Position numbers and translations under genes: made by a program. Positions 1 through 7,761 of a stretch of 51,499 nucleotides of DNA are shown one piece after another. This stretch comes from Henriciella aquimarina (lineage in GTDB: Bacteria; Pseudomonadota; Alphaproteobacteria; Caulobacterales; Hyphomonadaceae). The stretch spans positions 1 through 51,499 of the forward strand of contig NZ_NCST01000098.1 of the NCBI RefSeq assembly GCF_002088975.1, written 5' to 3'. The first letter of the stretch is position 1; each line of letters starts with the position of its first letter. The notes under the pieces are model-generated. The model was not told the origin of the DNA. It searched no databases and worked only from the letters and a program-made list of their open reading frames with translations.

Positions 1-551
1 TTGTCGGAGACGATCATCTTCGGAGCACCCCGCCGGGTGATGAGCCTGGACAGTTCCCTGGCGACCCGCACGCCGGACAGGGAGACATCGACGACCACGG
101 CCAGGGCTTCCCGGGTGAAGTCGTCGACCACGCAGAGCGTGCGGAACCGGCGGCCATCGCTGAGAGCGTCCGATACGAAGTCCAGGCTCCATCGCTCATT
201 CGCCTGTTCCGGCAGGAGCATGGGTGAACGTGTGCCTGTCGCCCGCTTTCGCCCACGTCGTCGTTTCACGGCCAGTCCCTCCTCGGCATAGATCCGGTAG
301 ATCTTCTTGTGATTGGCGCTGAGGCCCTCGCGGTCCAGCAGGATGCCGAGCCTGCGATAGCCGAACCGGCGGCGTTCACCGGCCAGCTCCCGTAGCCTCT
401 GGCGCAACTTCTCGTCACCGCCATCGCGTTTTTCATACTGGAAGGTGGACCGATCGAGATCGGCCAGCCGGCAGGCCCGACGCTCCGACAGGCCATGCAC
501 TTCCATCACGTGGTGCACGGCCTTCCGTTTGGCGTCGGGCGTCAGAAGTTT
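1..551 (-). CDS. IS3-family transposase OrfB (partial, -1 frame)
   Basis: This frame is open from the slippery site to the window edge and has no start codon of its own near its beginning, as expected when it is made as an OrfAB fusion by -1 frameshifting. It carries the usual IS3 OrfB order: an HTH_21-like segment with RRFGYRRL and ILLDREGLSANHKKIYR, then the start of the rve integrase core, with WSLDFVSD holding the first catalytic Asp and VSDN at the window edge holding the second. The final DDE Glu is outside the window. It is probably intact, but only about 183 codons are visible. Confidence 0.8.
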
Positions 552-808
552 TTTGTCGCCAGGTCCTTCAGGGCGGCATTGTCCAGCATTGCATCGGCCA
601 GGAGGCGCTTCAGCTTCGAGTTCTCCTCCTCCAGCGTCTTCAGCCGCCGGGCGTCCGACACCGTCATGCCGCCGAACTTCGCCTTGTACTTGTAGAAGGT
701 CGCATCCGAGATGCCGTACTTGCGGCAGATATCGGCTGTCTTCACGCCAGCTTCGTGCTCCCGGATCATCCCAATGATCTGTTCTTCGGAAAATCGTGAT
801 TTGCGCAT
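542..808 (-). CDS. IS3-family transposase OrfA
   Basis: This 88-residue protein starts MRKSRFSEEQIIGMI and carries the transposase_8 helix-turn-helix (ADICRKYGISDATFYKYKAKFGG, about residues 25-47), followed by a leucine-rich coiled coil (LKTLEEENSKLKRLLADAML). This is the layout of IS3-family OrfA proteins of the IS407/IS51 kind. It binds the IS ends and dimerises. The stop at 542-544 lies just past the A AAA AAC slip site at 554-548, so ribosomes that shift -1 make the OrfAB transposase. Confidence 0.88.
   Translation of the reverse strand: MRKSRFSEEQIIGMIREHEAGVKTADICRKYGISDATFYKYKAKFGGMTVSDARRLKTLEEENSKLKRLLADAMLDNAALKDLATKNF
548..554 (-). promoter_or_regulatory. Programmed -1 frameshift heptamer (A AAA AAC)
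   Basis: On the minus strand, six A residues followed by C stand in the correct zero-frame register (ACA AAA AAC), one codon before the orfA stop. This matches the canonical IS3-family slippery heptamer that produces the OrfAB transposase. No stem-loop was checked. Confidence 0.75.
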
Positions 809-984
809 CTGTCATCCTCTTCGTGTCGAGGACTCTGCAAATTCATGGCCGGAATTTACGGGGCTGGGTCAGAAAGACAAAAGAGAGAATGGCCCCCGAG
901 GAAGCTTCAGGACAGCAGTTCACAATGATGGCGGGGCCAATTCTATTCAGCCCCGCCAAAAGATTACACGATTGCTACAGAGTG

Positions 985-2097
985 TCATGCTGCCTCGTGC
1001 TCGAGAATGCGGACAACCTGTTCTCGTTGCGAAGCGGGTGAACCGAGCAGCTCGGCATTACATCGCGCACGCTTGTAATAAAGGTGGTTTTTCATCTCCC
1101 AAGTGAAGCCGATCGCGCCAAAAATCTGAATATTCCGGTGCGTCGCTTGCTTGTACTGCTCACTCGCATAACTCTGGGCCATCGCCGCGGCGAGGCTGGC
1201 GCGCTGGTCATTCTCCGATAGCGCCCAGGCGGCATATTGCACGAGCGCCGCAGCCGCTTCAGATACGCCGGCAATGTTTGCGAGCTGATGCTTGATCGCC
1301 TGGAACGCGCCGATCGGACGACCGAAAGCAATCCGCTCCTTTGCGTAGTCCACGGCGTCATCCAGGACGGCCTTTATCCCGGCAGCACTTTCAGCTGCGA
1401 GCACAAGATAAAGCCTGTCCCGCACCCACGGCCAAACCTGGTCATTACTTTCCTCAAGCCTCTCCGCGTTTACGTCACTAAGGGTGATCTTACACACCTG
1501 ACGCGTAATATCGCGCCATTCAAGAATCTCCACATCGAGCCCGGGCGCCCCCGAATTGACAATGAAGAAGTCCTTCCGCCCGTCCAGCATGGCCGAAACG
1601 ACAATTGCGTCGGCAGATGCAGCATCGACTACAAATGACTTCGCGCCCTTCAGCTTGAAACCTTCCTTTGCCGGTTCCGCCACAACGTCTGGTGCCGTAC
1701 TGTCGTATGATCCGTTTTCGTTGGCCATCGCTAGCGCAAGTTTCAGTCCGTCAGAAAGCTTAGGAAGCCATTCCGACTTCTGTCGATCCGAACCAGCCGC
1801 CTGCATCGCCCAAGCGCCCGCGAGCGTCCCGAAGAGCGGCGACGGGGCCAACGTGCGCCCAGTTTCTCCGATTATCATGATCAGGTCGATGTAACTCATA
1901 CCGAGACCACCATAAGCTTCGGGAACGGTGATGGCACTCCATCCTAATTCCGAGATCTGGCTCCAAAGCCTGTCATATCCGGCATGCGAAACATCAGCAC
2001 CGGGCCTGAGCAGAGGAGACAAGTCCACCTGTTCATTAACGAACTTGGCAGCCGAGTCCTGAAGGAAAACATGGTCATTACTTAATGCAAAATCCAT
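985..2097 (-). CDS. Acyl-CoA dehydrogenase, small-type subunit
   Basis: This 370-residue acyl-CoA dehydrogenase has an N-terminal helical domain, the ITVPEAYGGLGMSYIDLIMI segment and a C-terminal FAD domain with RIAFGRPIGAFQAIKHQLA. The C-terminus (FGAIGFTWEMKNHLYYKRA) has the HLYYKR type found in partners of heterotetrameric ACADs such as those of actinobacterial steroid side-chain oxidation, and it lacks the usual EGTxEI catalytic segment. It starts 8 bp after the stop of the ACAD gene at 2106-3308, so the two are co-transcribed and probably form an alpha2-beta2 enzyme. Electrons would go to ETF (24529-26204). The substrate is not known. Confidence 0.82.
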   Translation of the reverse strand: MDFALSNDHVFLQDSAAKFVNEQVDLSPLLRPGADVSHAGYDRLWSQISELGWSAITVPEAYGGLGMSYIDLIMIIGETGRTLAPSPLFGTLAGAWAMQAAGSDRQKSEWLPKLSDGLKLALAMANENGSYDSTAPDVVAEPAKEGFKLKGAKSFVVDAASADAIVVSAMLDGRKDFFIVNSGAPGLDVEILEWRDITRQVCKITLSDVNAERLEESNDQVWPWVRDRLYLVLAAESAAGIKAVLDDAVDYAKERIAFGRPIGAFQAIKHQLANIAGVSEAAAALVQYAAWALSENDQRASLAAAMAQSYASEQYKQATHRNIQIFGAIGFTWEMKNHLYYKRARCNAELLGSPASQREQVVRILEHEAA

Positions 2098-2105
2098 TAG
2101 GGCCT

Positions 2106-3308
2106 CTATTCCGCCGCTCGGGCGGTCGTTTTTGTGGTTTCAAAGAAAGGCAGCTTTGCCGTGGGGTCAGGATCGCGGGGGAGCCCCAGCACACGTTCGG
2201 CAACAACATTCAGCAATACTTCCTGCGTGCCGACACCGAGCGTGTTGGCCGGACAGAACCAATAGGCATAGTCCCAATCGGAGAACATGCCCCACTTCTT
2301 GTCGGGAAGCGGCAGGACATCGGGGTCGCGGATCATGCCAGCAACGCCCTGTGACCGCTTGGCCAGGTCCGCCATCCTTTGACCATGGGGCGAAGAAAGC
2401 ATCTTGCCGGCGCTCCCCTCGAAGCCCGCGGGCTTTCCGTTAATGCGGTTTGTCATGTTCCTGTAGGTCAGGAGCCTCAGAATCTCACCTTCCACATAAG
2501 CCTTTGCCGCCTCGTCGCGAATAAGTGGATCACTGATACGTCCGGTTGCAATGAGACCGTCCATAAGATCGCGGGCCGTTGGCCCCATGCCCCAGACCAC
2601 ACCCGGCTTTGTCATGCCGACACGTTCAGTCTGAAGCTGTTCCATGGCGATCTTCCAGCCTTCGCCTTCACGCCCCAGGAGAGCGTCGGCGGGAACTTTC
2701 ACATTATCGAGGAAAACTTCATTATACTCGTTTTTCTCTCCCGTCATGTCCACAATAGGATTGACGGTAATGCCGGGACTGTTCATGTCGATCAGAAACA
2801 TGCTCAGTCCCTTATGCTTCGGCTTTTCAGGGTCCGTGCGCGCAACAAGGACCCCTACTGCTGCATGGTCGGCCGCGGATGTCCAAATCTTGTGGCCGTT
2901 GACGATGTAATGATCCCCCTCACGCCGCGCTGTGGTCCGCAGCGCCCCTAAATCAGAACCGCCCGAGGGCTCTGAAAAGAGCATGCACCAAATTTCCTCA
3001 CAGGCGAGCGCACCAGGAAGGAACTTCTTTCGCTGGGCCTCTGTGCCGTAAGTTAACAGCGACTGCCCGCACTGATTGAGTCCGATCGCATTGATAGTGT
3101 ATGGGAGCTCCAATCCGGTGCGCAGGATCTCCTGATCGATGATCCATTGCATTTCAGCGTCGGCGCCTACCCCCCAAGGCGCGGGCCAGTTGGGCGCCGT
3201 CCAACCCTGCTCCGCCAACTGCGCGTAAGTCGGGTTGGGGTTGTTCTCGAACCATTGCTGCACCTTAATACGGCGTGGGTCATCTTCTCCCGGCAAATTG
3301 AAGTCCAT
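2106..3308 (-). CDS. Acyl-CoA dehydrogenase, large-type subunit
   Basis: This 400-residue acyl-CoA dehydrogenase is the first gene of a two-ACAD operon. Visible family segments are LFSEPSGGSDLGALRTTA (FAD/substrate region), VNGHKIWTSAADHA (middle beta domain) and GVGTQEVLLNVVAERVLGLP near the C-terminus. The start ATG at 3308 is preceded on the minus strand by GGAAAGG. The long N-terminal variant (EQGWTAPNWPAPWGVGADAE) is the type seen in FadE proteins that pair with a shorter, HLY-ending partner, which is exactly the neighbour here. It is inferred to oxidise a bulky acyl-CoA. Confidence 0.83.
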   Translation of the reverse strand: MDFNLPGEDDPRRIKVQQWFENNPNPTYAQLAEQGWTAPNWPAPWGVGADAEMQWIIDQEILRTGLELPYTINAIGLNQCGQSLLTYGTEAQRKKFLPGALACEEIWCMLFSEPSGGSDLGALRTTARREGDHYIVNGHKIWTSAADHAAVGVLVARTDPEKPKHKGLSMFLIDMNSPGITVNPIVDMTGEKNEYNEVFLDNVKVPADALLGREGEGWKIAMEQLQTERVGMTKPGVVWGMGPTARDLMDGLIATGRISDPLIRDEAAKAYVEGEILRLLTYRNMTNRINGKPAGFEGSAGKMLSSPHGQRMADLAKRSQGVAGMIRDPDVLPLPDKKWGMFSDWDYAYWFCPANTLGVGTQEVLLNVVAERVLGLPRDPDPTAKLPFFETTKTTARAAE

Positions 3309-4156
3309 GGGTTTTGCCTTTCCGTTTTATAAACAAGCCTGAAAACTGATATACACATCTATCACGACAAAAATAGAATGATAGCCATTTTAGTTCAATC
3401 GTTTTAGTTCATCAGATAAAACCAATCATCAGTCCTGATCGACGTCCCGCTGCTGTTGTCAGGGGCCGTGATCCGGACTCTCGGTCCTGGATAAGCCCAC
3501 CCCATTCGCTTGTAATACCCCCCATGGCCAGGCGACGCATCACTGGCAATCGCCTGCCCACCTCGTTTGTCTCGGCCTTCCAGATTGACGAATATCTGCC
3601 CAGAGGCGGTGCCATCGCACCGAGGATGCAAGCCGCAATACGCGCTGAGTCGACCATCGCCCGGCAATAACGACAGATAGGAGCGGATCCGGCAGCTCCA
3701 GACGTTGCTTTGGCAACATCTGCGACGGTGTGCCGCCCCCCCCCCTTCAGCCTATCGACCGTAAGCCACCTCACGGCAGCCTGTCGTCAATTGCGGCCGC
3801 ATTCTGCTTGGCCCGGATATCATCGAACTTCGAAAGCCAATAGCCGAGTTCCCCACCCATGCAACAATCTCAGGAACTACAGAAAACTGCAAAGATGGAC
3901 TGGCAGTCGCTGGGCATCAACTGCTCAGCCGACAACGACGTCGCAGCAGTGGATTGGCCGTTACGCGAGCTGGCCGTCTGGTGTCAATTCGTCAAGAACA
4001 ACCAAGCGAATCATAGATCTACCAGCCTCATGTGAAATTTCTCCCTACCTGTTCATCCAACCAAAGTACTTTACAGTCTTAATCTGGTCGGCACCTCAAG
4101 ATGTCCCGTTCGCAGGGCTTGCCGTTTCAATTGCACCAATCTTGGCAAAATCCGGC
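3309..4156. other. Long intergenic region without a recognisable gene
   Basis: About 850 bp separate the ACAD pair from the extradiol dioxygenase gene. Open frames on both strands here (for example minus-strand frames between 3404 and 3774, and plus-strand 3710-4186) gave no recognisable motif and I do not call them. A run of ten C residues stands at 3736-3745. The stretch may be eroded coding sequence. Confidence 0.5.
3736..3745. repeat. Poly-C tract (C10), intergenic
   Basis: Ten consecutive C residues in non-coding DNA. A second C10 tract lies at 4164-4173 inside the end of the dioxygenase gene, only about 420 bp away. Tracts of this length slip easily during replication and can also be sequencing-length errors. 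Confidence 0.85.
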
Positions 4157-5017
4157 TCAGGTTCCCCCCCCCCAATGATCGACTGACTCAAGTTCGAGTG
4201 GGAAAAGTCTGGGCTCTCTCGCCCCCGTTTCGGGAAACTCTTCCATGCCAAAACTGTATTCGAGCGTGATACCATCTGGATCAAGGAAATAGAAAAACAA
4301 CGATTCCGACTGAGGATGCTTGCCTGGGCCATAGACGATCGGAACATTCTCTTTTTTCATCCGCACATTCGCCCTGCCGATATCGTCGACGTCGGTTACC
4401 ATGAAATTCACGTGATGAAGTTGCGGGGCTTCTGCGCGACCGATACCGAACGAGTGATGTAGCGGATTGGGAAAACAACGCATATGCACGACTGCACCGT
4501 CAATTCGGTCAGACGCACGAAAGTTCATTTCCTTTATGAAAAAGTCTTCGGCCCTCGGCAGATCCGGCCCAGCAAGAACAACATGGCCAAGCCGCACAAT
4601 CCTGGTGTGAGACGGCACGTAAGGGGCTTTCGCCTTATCCATTGCAGCATAGAACTCCATGGTTGCCCCAAGCACCGGGTCTGAGGCACGGAAAGCTTCG
4701 CCAATACCCAGAAGCTCAGCTTCCGAATTGGAAACCGGTGTCGGATTCAGTCCGAGTTTCGCGAAGCGCGAGCGAACAGCTGCAAGCGCCTCAGGGCTTT
4801 CCATTTCCCAGCCTATCCGTTTTATGCCGGGCTCATCCGCCTGAACCAGTGCAATGTCGTGATGTTTTTCGCTGCAGCGGAAAAATCTGCACCCCCCTGC
4901 CTTACCTGCCGGGGTCAACCCGACAATTCTTTCATAAAACTCGCTCGACTGATCCAGATCGGTCACGTTCAGAGCAAGATAACCCAAACGCCGGTACCGG
5001 ATGTGCTCATTCGACAT
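4157..5017 (-). CDS. Type I extradiol ring-cleavage dioxygenase (VOC superfamily)
   Basis: This 286-residue protein has two vicinal-oxygen-chelate domains (about 8-130 and 140-260), as in BphC/HsaC-type catechol meta-cleavage dioxygenases. The C-terminal domain carries the Fe(II) set H145 (LGHVVLAG), H202 (LHHVNFMV) and E253 (TLEYSFG). It also has the second-sphere residues expected for BphC-type catalysis: H188 (NPLHHSFG), H234 (GPGKHPQS) and Y243 (FFYFLDPDG). The active site therefore looks complete. The last codons run through a G10 tract and the protein ends WGGGT; losing one G would add about 22 residues. A palindromic operator candidate lies 60 bp upstream. The ring substrate is unknown, and other VOC activities cannot be fully excluded. 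Confidence 0.82.
   Translation of the reverse strand: MSNEHIRYRRLGYLALNVTDLDQSSEFYERIVGLTPAGKAGGCRFFRCSEKHHDIALVQADEPGIKRIGWEMESPEALAAVRSRFAKLGLNPTPVSNSEAELLGIGEAFRASDPVLGATMEFYAAMDKAKAPYVPSHTRIVRLGHVVLAGPDLPRAEDFFIKEMNFRASDRIDGAVVHMRCFPNPLHHSFGIGRAEAPQLHHVNFMVTDVDDIGRANVRMKKENVPIVYGPGKHPQSESLFFYFLDPDGITLEYSFGMEEFPETGAREPRLFPLELESVDHWGGGT
4164..4173 (-). repeat. Poly-G tract (G10) at the 3' end of the dioxygenase gene
   Basis: Ten G residues on the coding strand encode the WGGG of the C-terminus, four codons from the stop. Loss of one G would continue the frame as GEPEPDFAKIG and so on to a stop near 4096, changing only the C-terminal tail. Confidence 0.85.
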
Positions 5018-5350
5018 AATGCCTCTCCCTCATAGCTGTCATGTAAAGCGACCGCACTATCTTCGCCCCTGACCGCGCATTGGTATTACCAATGCTCTCG
5101 TTTTCCGCTGAGTCAAGCCAAACCCACTTTTTTTTCCGGCAAAATAATGAGGGTCACAGCGTAGCCTTAACGTAATTTTTTGGCTTAAAACTGGTGATCA
5201 ACAGTGGCCCAGAGCGCGCATCGCTGATGTCTGCCAGAGAGACAGCCGGGGACTAGACCGGACATTGGCTTCTTGATTTTGTAGAACGGTTGCACTAACC
5301 GACCCGGCATTCAGATGACGCACAAAACCGGCACCTTCGGAAGGTAGGCT
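5018..5350. other. Divergent promoter region between dioxygenase and crotonase operon
   Basis: These 333 bp separate two divergent transcription units (4157-5017 minus, 5351 onward plus). The region is A/T-richer than its flanks. It holds a perfect 19-bp palindrome at 5077-5095 and a TTTTTTTT run near 5129. I see no coding sequence. Confidence 0.6.
5077..5095. promoter_or_regulatory. Putative GntR (FadR-subfamily) operator palindrome
   Basis: GCATTGGTATTACCAATGC is a perfect inverted repeat with 9-bp arms and a one-base centre. Its core TGGTNNNACCA matches the TGGTnnnACCA form typical of FCD-type GntR regulators such as PdhR and FadR relatives. It lies 60 bp upstream of the dioxygenase start. 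No GntR gene is present in the window, so the regulator would be encoded elsewhere. Confidence 0.55.
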
Positions 5351-6121
5351 ATGAGCACGACTTTCATCACGAGCGAAGTCAGTGGGCAAATTCTCACGAT
5401 TACATTGAACCGACCGCAGGCGCTCAACAGCCTTAACGCGGCGGCGTGTTTTGAACTTGCGGCTATTTTCGATGATTATCAGGATAATGACGAGTTGCGC
5501 GTGGCCATCATTACCGGAACAGGAGACAGGGCGTTCTGCGCTGGACATGATCTGGTCGACGATTTCTTTGAGCCCATGCCGGAATCAGGCTGGGCTGGTC
5601 TTTCCCTCCGCAAGGGACTGCATAAACCATTGATTGCGGCGGTGAACGGACTGGCGCTGGGTGGCGGATGGGAGATTGCGATGATGTGCGACGTGGTCGT
5701 TGCAGACCAGCGGGCGACCTTCGGGCTTCCGGAGCCAAAAGTGGGGTTCGCGGCGCTGGGTGGCGGAGCGAGGATTCTCCCACATCGCGTGCCCTATCAT
5801 ATTGCGATGGGGCTCTTGCTGACCGGCAAGTCCATTTCGGCAGAGAAGGCGGCTCAGCTCGGTCTTGTGAACGACGTCACCGAGCCCGGAGCCGTCATGG
5901 CTGGCGCATACAGATGGGCAAGGGAGATGCTGACCTGTTCGCCCAAGGCCCTGTATTTTTCCAAGCAGCTAGCCCAGGCGTCGATGGAGCCCGACTCGTT
6001 GCGCGGCCCCTTGCAGTCTCTCGAGCAGGAACTGGCCGGTGAGCTTGCGCAGAGCAAGGATGTCCGTGAAGGCATTGCGGCCTTCATGCAGAAGCGACCG
6101 CCAGTATGGACCGGCCATTGA
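5351..6121 (+). CDS. Enoyl-CoA hydratase/isomerase family protein
   Basis: This 256-residue crotonase-fold protein has the oxyanion-hole segments AFCAGHDL (61-68) and GGGWE (104-108). Both Glu residues of true enoyl-CoA hydratases are in place: E108 and E128 (GLPEPKVGF), 20 residues apart as expected. The ATG is preceded by AAGGTAGGCT. It is the first gene of a tight operon with an FAH-family hydrolase, an SDR and a 3-hydroxyisobutyrate-dehydrogenase-like enzyme. It probably hydrates an enoyl-CoA from the side chain or cleaved ring of the island's substrate. Confidence 0.88.
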   Translation: MSTTFITSEVSGQILTITLNRPQALNSLNAAACFELAAIFDDYQDNDELRVAIITGTGDRAFCAGHDLVDDFFEPMPESGWAGLSLRKGLHKPLIAAVNGLALGGGWEIAMMCDVVVADQRATFGLPEPKVGFAALGGGARILPHRVPYHIAMGLLLTGKSISAEKAAQLGLVNDVTEPGAVMAGAYRWAREMLTCSPKALYFSKQLAQASMEPDSLRGPLQSLEQELAGELAQSKDVREGIAAFMQKRPPVWTGH

Positions 6122-6140
6122 AACCACCGGGAGACGACAG

Positions 6141-7019
6141 ATGAGACTTGCGCGCGTTCAGACGGAAAACGGCATCCAGCTGGCCATTTCAACCGGTGAA
6201 GGCGCCATCATGCTGAACCGGCACATTCCGGAATTGGGAAGTGACATGCTGAAGTTAATTCAGGATTGGGATAACTGGTCGGCTCACATTCGAGAGATTC
6301 TGGAAGAAGGTCATGCGCCAGAACCTGTCGCGACCGGGAACTGGCTTCGGCCACTTGATCGGCCGGGCAAGATTCTGGCTATCGGCCTGAATTACGCCGA
6401 CCATATCGCGGAGACGGGCATGTCGAGGCCAGATAGACAACTCTGGTTCAACAAGCTGCCCAATACAGCAAACGATCCGTACAACACCATTCCCCTGCCT
6501 CGCGCCGGGTCGCAGGTCGACTATGAAGTCGAACTGGTCGCGGTGATCGCCAAGCCATGCCGCCATTTGGATGCCGCACAGGCACGTGATCACGTCTTCG
6601 GATATTGCGTCGGCAACGATGTTTCTGTGAGGGACTGGCAGCGCGCCTCACCGCAATGGACGCTTGGCAAATCTTTTGACGGCCATGCACCTTTCGGCCC
6701 TTGGATCACGCTTGATTCCGCTGTCGAAAATCCACATGCTCTGGACATACAGTGTCGAGTCAATGGCGACGTCCGCCAGAAATCCAATACCCGTCATCTG
6801 GTCTATTCGATCTGGGACCAGATTGCACACCTTTCCCAGGTGTTGACGCTTGAACCGGGCGACCTGATCTTCACCGGAACACCAGGTGGGGTCGGCGTTG
6901 CAATGGAGCCGCCACGTTTCCTGGCACAAGGGGATATCGTACGCTGCGAAATTTCCGAACTGGGTCATATCGAAAATTGCTGCGAACCGGAAGGAGCTGG
7001 CGATGGACCTGGAACTTGA
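6141..7019 (+). CDS. Fumarylacetoacetate hydrolase (FAH) family protein
   Basis: This 292-residue FAH-superfamily protein has an N-terminal domain of about 70 residues and then the FAH core: KILAIGLNYADHIAETG, followed by the metal ligands E129 and E131 (VDYEVELV) and D160 (CVGNDVSVRD), and later FTGTPGGVGVA. The family includes acylpyruvate hydrolases, 2-oxo-hept-3-ene-dioate hydratases and oxaloacetate decarboxylases, so the reaction is probably C-C cleavage, hydration or decarboxylation of a 2-oxo acid from ring cleavage. The start at 6141 is chosen for the GGGAGA eight bases upstream, 19 bp after the crotonase stop. The gene's end overlaps the next gene by 17 bp. Confidence 0.85.
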   Translation: MRLARVQTENGIQLAISTGEGAIMLNRHIPELGSDMLKLIQDWDNWSAHIREILEEGHAPEPVATGNWLRPLDRPGKILAIGLNYADHIAETGMSRPDRQLWFNKLPNTANDPYNTIPLPRAGSQVDYEVELVAVIAKPCRHLDAAQARDHVFGYCVGNDVSVRDWQRASPQWTLGKSFDGHAPFGPWITLDSAVENPHALDIQCRVNGDVRQKSNTRHLVYSIWDQIAHLSQVLTLEPGDLIFTGTPGGVGVAMEPPRFLAQGDIVRCEISELGHIENCCEPEGAGDGPGT

Positions 7020-7761
7020 CGGCAAGCGAGCCCTCATCACAGGCAGTACTCAGGGTATAGGGCTCGCCATGGCAACGGTGCTTGCAAGCGAGGGGGCCGA
7101 TCTCGTCCTGGTCGCTAGATCCAGCACCGATTTGCAGGCTATCAAGGCCAAGCTTTCATTGCAGTTTCAGGTGAAGATCGAAACTGTCAGCGCCGACCTC
7201 TCCACGCCCTCCGGAATCGACACCGTTGCCAATGCCATTGAGATGGTCGACATCATCATCAACAATGCAGGTGCCATTCCACCTGGTTCCCTGGTCACCG
7301 TTACAAGCGATGCGTGGCGGGCGGCGTGGGACTTGAAAGTTCACGGTTACATTGAGCTTGCGCGGGAACTCTACCCCCGTCTTCGCAAGCCGGGCGGCGT
7401 CATCATCAACATCATTGGCGCCGCAGGTGAGCAGCCAAACGAGAACTACATTGCCGGCTGCACAGGGAATGCCGCGCTGATGATGTTTACCCGCGCCCTG
7501 GCCAGGCAAGCAATTGAGGATGGCGTGCGTGTTGTCGGTATCAATCCTGGTCCTGTCCTGACCGACCGCTTCAGGATGTTGCTCCGTGCTGAGGCAGAAA
7601 GAAAATTTGGCGATGCCTCGCGATGGGAAGATCTCGTAAAGGATCTGCCATTCGGTCGGGCCGCAGCGCCAAAAGAGATCGCGGATGCCGCTGCCTTTCT
7701 GGCTTCGGCACGCTCCGCCTATACCACAGGCATGGTCATGACGATCAATGGAGGATCCTGA
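7003..7761 (+). CDS. Short-chain dehydrogenase-like protein with altered catalytic residues
   Basis: This 252-residue SDR-fold protein has a clear NAD(P)-binding TGSTQGIG (13-20) and NNAG (87-90). The catalytic site is unusual. The segment normally reading INISS reads INIIG (135-139), so the Ser is missing. Y149 is present, but the Lys four residues on is C153 (NYIAGCTGNAAL). It may therefore belong to a divergent SDR group with a different mechanism or be non-catalytic. The start at 7003 follows AAGGAG by seven bases and overlaps the FAH gene. The stop overlaps the next start as TGATG, so the genes are translationally coupled. Confidence 0.8.
   Translation: MDLELDGKRALITGSTQGIGLAMATVLASEGADLVLVARSSTDLQAIKAKLSLQFQVKIETVSADLSTPSGIDTVANAIEMVDIIINNAGAIPPGSLVTVTSDAWRAAWDLKVHGYIELARELYPRLRKPGGVIINIIGAAGEQPNENYIAGCTGNAALMMFTRALARQAIEDGVRVVGINPGPVLTDRFRMLLRAEAERKFGDASRWEDLVKDLPFGRAAAPKEIADAAAFLASARSAYTTGMVMTINGGS

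Larger units (their letters stand above)
1..871 (-). mobile_element. IS3-family insertion sequence, partial (cut by window edge)
   Basis: The right part of an IS3-family element lies on the minus strand: an orfA, an A AAA AAC slippery heptamer and an overlapping orfB in the -1 frame that runs off the left edge. The outer end is placed at 871 because the minus strand there reads TGACCCAGCCCCG, and IS3-family ends start with TG and carry a C-rich inverted repeat. The other end lies outside the window, so neither the paired repeat nor a target duplication can be checked. The element sits 113 bp downstream of the acyl-CoA dehydrogenase gene ending at 985. Confidence 0.8.

Noticed and set aside
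3404..3774. Minus-strand frames of 87 and 120 codons
   Set aside because: No recognisable motif, no ribosome-binding site and overlapping frames; may be eroded DNA.
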